Shown in pieces: positions 55,595 through 64,000 of a DNA stretch of 64,000 nucleotides (the first letter of the stretch is position 1; each line of letters starts with the position of its first letter). The translations under genes and the position numbers were made by a program. The notes beneath the pieces are model-generated. The model worked only from the letters and a program-made list of their open reading frames with translations. It searched no databases and was not told the DNA's origin. The stretch covers positions 1-64,000 of the forward strand of contig NW_019773515.1 of assembly GCF_001039355.2 (NCBI RefSeq). Reading direction: 5' to 3'. The stretch comes from Lingula anatina. Taxonomy: Eukaryota; Brachiopoda; Lingulata; Lingulida; Lingulidae.

Positions 55595-57172
55595 AGTGCA
55601 TGATCAGCTGCAGAATCCCTCTAGTGACTAAGAGGAACATTTTCTCACATTTTGTTGAAGGTCATTCATACAACTGTGTTCAAGTATATAGACATTACAC
55701 AAGCACGAGCACAAGAGGTGAAACAAGACATAACTTATGTATCGCCTTCTCAATAGCTGTACACACATTCTCTCACAGTATCACAGAAAGAATGAAATAA
55801 TCATCATTTCTGTTACAAATCACCTACCTTCTTCTCAGAGTTTCACTCCTTTCATAATTCATTTCTGGTGAGTGGCAATTATTATTTAATTTCAAATCTC
55901 TTTATTGTGTATGGAGCACACCTGATCAGGATTGACAATCAGCAATAAAGCTCAAGTTAGGATTACAGTACTAGATCAAGCATATATAAATATGATAACA
56001 CATTATCGACAAGCCCCTTTGCACAAGACACTTAGACTGCAGGAGTTTTCTCTTTTTCCTACAAAGAGAGCTGATTGAAGCAAAAGCAAACATAAAGTAG
56101 TCTTGCATCTTTTGACTCTCTCAATTCTCTATCGAAGACAATGCAAAAGTAGCGTATTCAAATGGCAAAATCAGTTGTGATGTATGACGTCCTAATTTAG
56201 AACATTTTCAGGAGCCAATTTTAGTAAACAGATAAGCTTATTTACCCAGATTTTTCAGACACAAAATGTCAGTCTGACCTTCCAGTTCAGTTGCCCTTAT
56301 GTTGCGTGATAATTACATAATAAACGTGCTACTCATCATATTTCACCATTGCTTCTTTACTACACTGCCCCAAACCAGCTGTTCTACCGGCACCCACTAT
56401 TACTCCAATGTTCATCTCCTCTCACTCCCTTTTTCCGATTAAACCAATCCATCCATAATTTGAATCAAGATATTATACCCCCTTCTCCTCACCATTCATC
56501 GTTATCATAATTCTCCAATGTCACACTGAGTGACATCATCCCTATTATATAAGAGGCTCCACCTAACAGTCCAGACACAAGCATCTACTGGAACCCCTTT
56601 CCATTGAAATGAGCATTCATACAAATAAACCCACATGCACACACATACACACACACATACACATACACCTGTGCATTCACAAAATATGCATAGAGACATT
56701 CATATGGACACACTTTTTACAACACTTACAGGTCTATTGTTTGCTGCCTCTTAGCCTTGTTCTGCTTGCTTAAAAAACAAACCTTTATCAATTTTTGTTT
56801 GCATTGTTTGAAAATATGTCAAATTTTACTGTTCTTCCCCTGGCCTGGATTTTAACTGTATGGTACTGATAGAACCCTTTTATAATGTACCTGTTTATAT
56901 ATATATGCCATGGAATATTCAACAAGCACTTACAGTACATACATTTGTTTGACTATTCTTTGACCCAACTTTTTCACTGTATAATCATGGTTTCTTATGT
57001 AAAGATGGTTAAATTAAGAAAAACATTTTTAAACTGACAAAATGCTTTTGCTCCTGAGAAACTCTTCATGCCAAATTCCAAAACTCACATTGACACATCA
57101 GTCATGTAATTAAGGACCAGAATTTCATTACCATCTTTGGCACTGACCATATCAAAACATGAGTGCTACTTT

Positions 57173-57460
57173 GGCCCCATTCAGAATAGTTGATCCGAGT
57201 ACTTACTGATCCACCAACTCAATATGGCCAACCACAATTCAAAAGCGATGCTGCTGATTCCACATGGTCTCCCCACCTCCACACACACCATGAAACGGAT
57301 TTATTCTCGGTTCTGAGGTTTAACTGCTGGGCTCCTGCAGCCATGGCGTGGCTGGAGGTGGGAAGACCATTTGGAATCAGCGGCATCTCTTTCGAGGTGT
57401 GGTCGGCCTTATTTAGTCGGCAGTCCAGTTAGTACTTGGATCATCATTCTGAATGGGGCC
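57173..57460. mobile_element. Fold-back MITE (family F), full 288-bp copy
   Basis: The clearest copy. GGCCCCATTCAGAATAGTTG and AGTACT at the left match AGTACTTGGATCATCATTCT and GAATGGGGCC at the right in inverted order. The interior pairs too (CATGGTCTCCCCACCTCCA with GGAGGTGGGAAGACCAT). No coding capacity. Confidence 0.85.
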
Positions 57461-57617
57461 TTCGATACAGAATGGTCCATCTTCAACCTAGGGCCAAGAA
57501 ATCCTATAGCAGGTATAAAAACACTGGTTTTCTGGTTAATCGTCAAATGTTATAATTGCATCAGTACAAAGTTTTTCTCAGCTGCATAGCAACAGTTCAC
57601 GAAATACTGGTTCACAC

Positions 57618-57619
<2 letters not shown>

Positions 57620-57666
<47 letters not shown>
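57620..57666. repeat. (AT)n microsatellite
   Basis: About 23 units. Confidence 0.9.
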
Positions 57667-57670
<4 letters not shown>

Positions 57671-59700
57671 ATCTCTTGTGTTACAAAATATCATTGGGTG
57701 TGATTTTATCACAAAGGGATTGTGTTAGAAAAGACATTGGTTATGATTTTCTCAAAACAAGATTGTTTTTGAAAAAACAACGGATGTGATTTTGTCACAA
57801 CAGGATTGTGTTAGAAAAGACTGGTTATGATCTTAGCAGAACAGAATTGAGCATCTTAAGAGACCGAAAAAATAATTGTATCCAATAAAACCAGTACCAT
57901 ACTCTACATTTTCTCAGTATAAAAATCCTCATTTAATTTCAAACTAAACAAAAATACTACAGAAAAGTGCAATAATGTAGTAAATATAATACGATTAAGC
58001 AATTTTTTGCATTTACTTTGCATTTTACCAAACAGTAAATCAAAATTAAAACATAAATTCTTTTTGTCAAGTAGAAATATGGCAAAGAGGGTGAATCAGA
58101 CAGTGACTGGGTAGCATTTGAAACTAGAAGAACAGACACACAAGATATTCTTACTGTTAGTATTTAGAAGACCTACTGAAGAAGCATATTTTAAAAGAAA
58201 ACCTGTATTTAATTCCCAGCAATTAAAAAGCTAAACAGTGCCTCTGTTATCAAATAATCTAAATAAGAAAAGTGCAATATACAAAGGACGGAATGACAGC
58301 GGGTTCATGTACAGTAATGACTATATATGTAATTTTGACTCAAAACTTTTATAGCACATGAAGTCAAGTTTATATTCTAGTGTGAGCCTAAACATAACTA
58401 CGTAGTACTGATATATCCCATGCCAAACACCATTAAACAAGTCTTAACAACCTGTCAGGGACATCAGACATGACATATTTTATAAAAATATATAAGCGGA
58501 AGGGAAACATTTATGAAAGCCAGAGAGTTTCTTATTAATGGCATTCAGACAGGCTCCAGCTTTTAATCTTATGATTTTGAGTGATACAAATGAAATGAAC
58601 CTGTTACCATCTTCATTAGGAGGGTGGCCTCAAAAATAAAAAAACTAAGAACTTACAATGAGATTCAATTCAGAAACAATTCTTTGTTTAATCAAGTGGA
58701 TCACTACATGGATTTATTTTGACCTGAAGGAGGCCAAACTTTTTGCCTAAAATTTAAGACCATTTTTTTTTTAAATGAAACTTCTGATGCTAGCCTTTCA
58801 TTAGCTGAAAACCACGGTCCTCTTACCAATTGTAACATTGATTTTTAAATAGAGATAGTGTGTTTATTACACTTTTATTTCTACTCCCACCTTCCACTCC
58901 ATGCCTTTCTCTTCATATGCTGTATTGAAGTACTCACGCCATGTTAGCCTCTTTCCCACTCCAACATTCAGAACTACATAGCTTGTTCTATACAAATTTA
59001 ATAAAATTATAACATGTTATAAAATATAATAAAAAAAAAAACAAATAAAGAAGAGAAAAAAACGTTGGCAAACTTGAACTGAATCATAAAAATATTGAAG
59101 AACAACTCTCCTACCTGTAGCATTCAATACACTAGACGGGCCTCTGAACAGGTACACAATTACGTATGTGATTGTAATCGACGGTCACTTCAGTTCAAGT
59201 GGTAAACTTGGCTCAGCTGACCACCTCATATATAGGGGGTCTGACCTTCTAAAGGTCCATGTTTGTCCACTCTTACAAGTACATGTGATAATCACCAGGG
59301 TCCAAGTACTTTAATACAATGGCAGATGTTGAGAACGGGAGACCAAAACGTGCTGCATATCTATTTTACACGCATATCGCACAAAATAAATTTGAGGTGT
59401 TCTAGTTTTGGAGATTTTGTTCTTGATTTCGATTGCAGTAGAAGTCAAATACACCAACCATCGGCAAAATGTACATGGCATCCACTTCTGCTTGGCACTT
59501 ATGTTTATCTCAAACACTTAACTGACCCGTGTAATATCTATTACTTATCACTTCTCACTGGCAAATACATTTAGGTAAATAGTAAGGGTATAAAATTATT
59601 TACAGACTTATTTCTTTGCTATCAAACACAAAATGAAGGCGTCAGTTTAAAGTACACGTTATCATAATACTTCTTCAACCAACAGGTTGCAGTTCTTTCA
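57667..59700. other. Non-coding stretch
   Basis: A short near-duplicate motif (GTGTGATTTTATCACAAAGG-like units around 57695-57830) and AT-rich DNA; no supported gene. Confidence 0.4.
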
Positions 59701-59766
59701 AATAATTTATTTGTGGTATTCAGTCATTCCCTTTATTACAGAAAGAGGATATCTAAAATCGTGATA

Positions 59767-59936
59767 TTACAGAGATTTTTTCATTAGTTCTTGAATGGCA
59801 GGATGCTGCAAAATATTGATGTCCTGTTCCCCTTTATGACATGAAGCAATGGCAAGGACAGCCATGTATGCAGACATCACAATACTACCAGACAGCAAAA
59901 CAATGGGTTCAAAATACTCCCTAAGGTGGTCTGATT
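59767..59936 (-). CDS. Terminal coding exon of an unidentified gene
   Basis: A pyrimidine-rich CTCGTTCAG acceptor is followed by 56 codons: SDHLREYFEPIVLLSGSIVM, SAYMAVLAIASCHKGEQDIN, ILQHPAIQELMKKSL and a TAA. Two AATAAA signals follow on the minus strand (59732-59737 and 59706-59711), as expected for a real 3' end. The frame is closed just upstream by a stop, so the acceptor is needed. The helical AxxA/L-rich composition resembles the last repeats of an armadillo/HEAT-like protein, but I cannot name the family. Upstream exons would lie to the right, beyond 60 kb, and I could not find them. Confidence 0.55.
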
Positions 59937-60640
59937 CTGAACGAGGTCACAAGAGGTCAAAACAAATATTAATCCACCCAAATGACTCTCCCCAAAATTT
60001 ACCAATTTCAATTAAAATTCTAGACCTATGCATAATGCGAGGCATCCTCCTTTATATTGAATGGTGACAACCATCCCCATTATAAAATTCTGTCATATCT
60101 CTAAAAAATGCTTTGTCACAGTGAAAAAAATTTAATACAAAAGGCATTGCGTGTCATTTCTCTTTCTTTAATTTCTCACTTTCTTCTCTGTAAAAAATTA
60201 TCCTTGTAAAGTCTTGAACTGAAAAGTCATGATGGCAAAAGATTCATTGTGTGCACAACAATCGAGAAGCCACTGAGATCGTCGTAAAACAAAGTAGACA
60301 ATCCTTCTTTTTTCATGACACCAAAGAGCTCATATAATTTTACAGAATTACAAACAGGAGTAGACTTTCATGGTTTGTCAGTGAGCATGCCCGATGGCCT
60401 TGAGAAATATCATGATAGGAAATTCACCAGCCATAAGTGAGTGTTAAAATACATGCAGCCTTCATTTTAAAAGAACTCTGGTGCTTTAGACAGAAAAAAG
60501 CATTTTGACATTTAAAAAGTCCATTTGGAAACTGCATTTCAAAATAAAATCAAGAATGATCTGCATATGTCACCATTCAGGTAAGTCACACCAAAGCACT
60601 TTTTTCTTTTTGGCTATCACAATATTTTGATTTCTCTTTG

Positions 60641-60854
60641 ACCACATTTCCTGAGATTAGATCGATCTACTATAGATCGACCTAACTCCCTGGGGGTTCA
60701 CGCTAAATAGCTGTCAGCTGGGCGGTCACGAAAGTTAATTACCCCCTTACAGCTTATAGTAGGCGGGACAGACATTTAAGCCGGATTATCTGACAGTAAT
60801 CTAGTGAGACTCCCCGCGGGGATAGATCGATCTAAAAGCTCTGGGAATACAGCC
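60641..60854 (+). mobile_element. MITE of the GATCGATCT family, copy C (best preserved)
   Basis: A 13-bp perfect terminal pair, TTAGATCGATCTA and TAGATCGATCTAA, is set inside outer ends CATTTCCTGAGA and CTCTGGGAATACAGCC. The interior has CTCCCTGGGGGTTCACGCTA and AGTTAATTACCCCCTTACAG. About 214 bp, no coding capacity; defines the family together with 29131, 32334, 37107 and 45287. Confidence 0.8.
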
Positions 60855-61539
60855 TTAAACTTCGAAATATGCATGATTTTGAGTACCACCAGTGTCAGTT
60901 TTTAATGTGATCAGCTTAACTCTTCTAAACTCAGACATAAAGTGGTCCATAGAAAAGAAAAATTTAAAGACACTGAAAGAAGCATGTGGACAAACATATC
61001 CATAACAATGTCATCAGTGTACTAGTTAGTGGAGGAAAGGTGCATGTTTCACTTCAACTAAACAATAAACGGTGGGACTAGTGAGTAAATTCGACAAAAA
61101 GGTTTAAACACAATAATGACTAGGCAAAAATTAGTGAATAAAACCTCAGAAAAAAGTAGACAAAAATGGGAATTTTACTTCTAGTGTATAACAAAAATAG
61201 GAATTATATTACAATAAAGATGGCCTTTTAACACCCCTGAAGCAATAGCAGCCCACCCCACATCTTTTTCTTCAAGTTACAGTACTACTAAAATGTTCAT
61301 CAATCAATCATTAAACATTACTAAAAACAATATAAAATACTAACTATAAAATACTGTTATTGTAACATATCTAAGTTGCAAAAGAACGTGCATTTCATAC
61401 ATTGTAATTATATTGTCCAAACAATTTGTTTTAAAATGATCACAAAATGACATCATTTAAGATTTTTTGGATTTCTCTGCAGCTGACTAATTAACATCTT
61501 CACTTGTCTCTTTTTTTATCCCCAATGTGTACTTGACTG

Positions 61540-62450
61540 CTGACATGGCTTTTCCCAGCAATTTTAAAGTCTTGTTGTCAAGCACCCTGTTTGTCTCTGA
61601 TTTCATTTAGGTGCAGTATAGCTTTTACCCACTTAGCTTTCATGGCTGTTACACTCTCACTTAGTTTGTATACATCTTTGCAAGCAAGAGATCGACTCAT
61701 GCAGCTTGGCTGTGACATCACTGAACAGCTCATCTGTCGTGATCAGCCTTTTCCTTGCTACCGATTCCATTTCAGCTTCTTCATTCTCTTTTTTTTTCAC
61801 ACAACTTTATTTTTTGCTTCCTCTCTCTTTTATGTGTCCTTTTTTCTTCCTTTCCAGCCCATGTCTTTCTTCCTCCAAACTCACTTGAAATGCTACATGG
61901 GCCAACTTGATGGATAGCTTCACATCCTTTGGATTGGTACTTTCTCAGGGAAACACCTAAATCATGATTGTACAACTTCTTTCACTAAATATGGACCAGG
62001 TTGCAACAATAATGGATTATCCCAGAGATGCCCAAAATTAATTAACAACTACTGCATTGATTTAGAGACTTCTTTAAGATTCAACATTTGACTGTGCCAA
62101 GCAAATCCTGATTTGACTACTTCATGGAATGACTGGTAGCAGTGACTGACTGAAAATTAGTGTTCCCATATTTTTCAATGCCTTGAATCCCTTGCAGAGA
62201 ATCCACTTCAACGTCATTTTGAAACAAGACTTGCAACTGAAAACCAGCAATGACTGGATACCCAGGAAAACGAGACTTTATCAACCTTCGAAGTTCCAAG
62301 TGCTTTTCGAGTGGCATCGTCAACTGAAGTCAATGCACTCGCTTCCAGTGCACTTTGTTTCTAGCACCTCTACAGGACCTTCAGAAGGATTTGGCATTGT
62401 CAGGCCACTCTTTGGAACAATGTGAGAAATCTTTCAAATATAGAATTTGT
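61540..62450 (-). pseudogene. Decayed minus-strand coding remnant, unidentified
   Basis: Read on the minus strand there are protein-like pieces in one order but changing frames: SALEASALTSVDDATRKALG and VSFSWVSSHCWFSVASLVSK (about 62200-62340), then FHEVVKSGFAWHSQMLNLK, and AEMESVARKRLITTDELFSD with VTAKLHESISCLQ and KLSESVTAMKAKWVKAILHL (about 61600-61770). Stops and frameshifts separate them. It may be an old transposon ORF or a processed pseudogene; the second half looks coiled-coil. I do not recognise it. Confidence 0.35.
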
Positions 62451-62699
62451 TTATTTTAGAAACATTAGCTTCTCACTTTAGATGGCAAAAATATGGCACC
62501 GGAGTATTAGAATTTTTTTAACTTTCATAACCAGTTCACTACTGACAAAGACATCCACAAGCAATTTTTCTGCACATTCTCCATTATCTTATTTTTTCCA
62601 AATCAATGTGAAATGGAACATCAAATTATTTCAAGACCATAAATAAAAACATTCTTCCAAGAAAATCAGAAAAAATGGGAGCTTCACACCCTGAAAAAA

Positions 62700-62702
<3 letters not shown>

Positions 62703-62745
<43 letters not shown>
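62703..62745. repeat. (CA)n microsatellite
   Basis: About 21 CA units. Confidence 0.9.
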
Positions 62746-62748
<3 letters not shown>

Positions 62749-63589
62749 GACCTGCATTTCCTGTATTTATTATGTGCAAAGATTTCAGAATTTTTTGGAA
62801 ATTTTTTTCATCAAACTGAATCTCTATATTAGCTATACTATTTTTTTCTAATACCGTATCCAAGAGATATCATTCATTTTCTGAACCCCTACCTTTTCTG
62901 CATTTGCACATCACACTAAAAGGTATAAGTTACCAATCAGTTGGGCTGCAACACATCTAAAATTAATTGCAAAACGTATGATTTATTTCTGGTGGCTTGC
63001 TTCCATACAGAACATGCAAATTTTTCAATTCATTGCCCAATAGGATAGCTCCCGCTCTTGCCAATATAATACAATTACTAGTACTAGACTGAGAAAATAT
63101 CTCCCATGTGCTACAAATATAGGTTTCTCAAAAGCAGCTCATTCAATTCACCATGGATACAGATGCAGCACTGAGGTAGTCATGACTATATTGTTGATTA
63201 CATTTGCACCTTTTTTCAAATGTCCACCTCTAACAGGTACTGTGAAGCAGTTAATGGTGTTACTTCTTCCTTTACTGGTACTCATCTTGCAAACTGCCAT
63301 CCAGGTCTTTAATATCATTCCCTAAAATATTTTGTTCCACTTGAATAAATAACATTTTATAATTATTAAAGAAATTATATGTTAAAGAAAATGTTGTGCT
63401 GTAGTGATTATCTCCAGCTTAAGATTTGGTTGTGGACTGTCTTGTTAACAAACACGACTTTAATGAACTTGTATTGACACTTGTTTCTTAAGTTAGTAAG
63501 AAATGCCTCCCAATCAACCTTGGCAACAAGACTTTGTTCAATTTTTACTATAGTTTTGAAAGGGTTATTAACGACTTACTACTTCCTTA

Positions 63590-63960
63590 GGCCTATGGAT
63601 GGGCAGAGGCCATCGGCGACCCTGGACTTCTCTCACTGCTCCTGTCCAGTTGGTCCTATGTTGCTTCTGACCTGCTTCAGTGGCTCACCTCCAGCAGTTT
63701 CGAGAGCAGAATGGTTTCCTCTTGCCCTGGGGGTTCCCGGTCAGGGCATGGCATGTGGTGCTGGGTGTCGTTTCTGAGGAAGTTCACGATCCAGCCCCAG
63801 AATCACCTTGGCCACTGGTTCTTGTCCAACTCTCTCACAGATCCTCAATTGTGATCTTGTCTGGCCAATGTATCTTGTAGATAGGGCTGTTATTGGCAAA
63901 TGCTATATCTATATCCATGCCACCATTTTCCCATTGTTGCTTTGTTAGAAGAAGCACACA
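63590..63960 (-). pseudogene. Decayed non-LTR retrotransposon 3' coding end
   Basis: On the minus strand: IHWPDKITIEDL, stop, ERVGQEPVAKVIL, then in shifted frames GNPQGKRKPFCSRNCWR, stop, ATEAGQKQHRTNW and VADGLCPSI. This is the order of the LINE C-terminal tail common in invertebrates (IHWPDxISNEDLW, GQEPVxKxIL, NPQGKRKRGRPRNxWRR, VVDGLCP). Multiple stops and frameshifts show it is dead. It continues beyond the window edge. Confidence 0.65.
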
Positions 63961-64000
63961 CTTATTCTTATATCAACATGGCTTTTCAGTGCTGATATCA

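Larger units (their letters stand above)
54600..57150. other. Non-coding stretch upstream of NR5A
   Basis: Apart from the poly-A run, a half-MITE and a CA/CG-type repeat around 56640-56670, I see no supported gene. One minus-strand ORF of 62 codons at 55355-55543 is noted among the rejected items. Confidence 0.45.

Noticed and set aside
59263-59574. 103-codon plus-strand ORF
   Set aside because: No domain content, starts in repetitive AT-rich DNA and overlaps an equally plausible opposite-strand ORF.
60395-60403. TCAAGGCCA (minus strand), a perfect NR5A response element upstream of NR5A
   Set aside because: The degenerate 9-mer is expected a few times by chance in 64 kb; nothing else supports autoregulation.

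Overview
This is an AT-rich animal (metazoan) genomic window with spliced, GT-AG intron-containing genes, long introns, many microsatellites and many short non-autonomous transposons. The two recognisable genes, DAXX and an NR5A/FTZ-F1 nuclear receptor, show it is an animal. The receptor's zinc fingers look invertebrate, and the density of fold-back elements fits a highly heterozygous marine invertebrate. I cannot name the species or phylum from the sequence alone.

Layout. Positions 1-12,100 are non-coding as far as I can see: a minisatellite, a small hAT-like element, a long fold-back element, and a 1.7-kb exact tandem duplication joined by a single N that looks like an assembly error. A nine-exon DAXX gene runs left to right (12,312-25,068). 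Its first intron carries a decayed hAT transposase, and its last exon is a single ~5.1-kb open exon that makes the protein about 2,220 aa, roughly three times the human length. Positions 25,069-36,204 are intergenic, with decayed coding remnants, dispersed repeats, a 449-base gap and a perfect 33-bp hairpin. The NR5A gene runs right to left: six certain coding exons (36,205-44,821) plus a likely upstream first exon at 48,336-48,423, which is present again at 51,811-51,898 because that 3.4-kb region is duplicated in the assembly. DAXX and NR5A are therefore convergent neighbours. From 54 to 64 kb there are nested fold-back MITEs, an unidentified but convincing terminal coding exon on the minus strand (59,767-59,936), a decayed minus-strand coding remnant and a decayed LINE 3' end.

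Function. DAXX is a nuclear H3.3 chaperone and SUMO-reading corepressor; NR5A is a monomeric nuclear receptor and transcription factor. Family knowledge links DAXX to repression of nuclear receptors, but nothing here shows that these two neighbours are co-regulated. The most notable biology is the giant DAXX tail, with SUMO-interacting motifs at both protein ends and extra SIM-like patches between them. Also notable are the Q-rich NR5A hinge, the alternative NR5A start region, and a MITE that abuts an NR5A splice donor. Several apparent duplications are probably assembly artefacts and should not be read as gene duplications.
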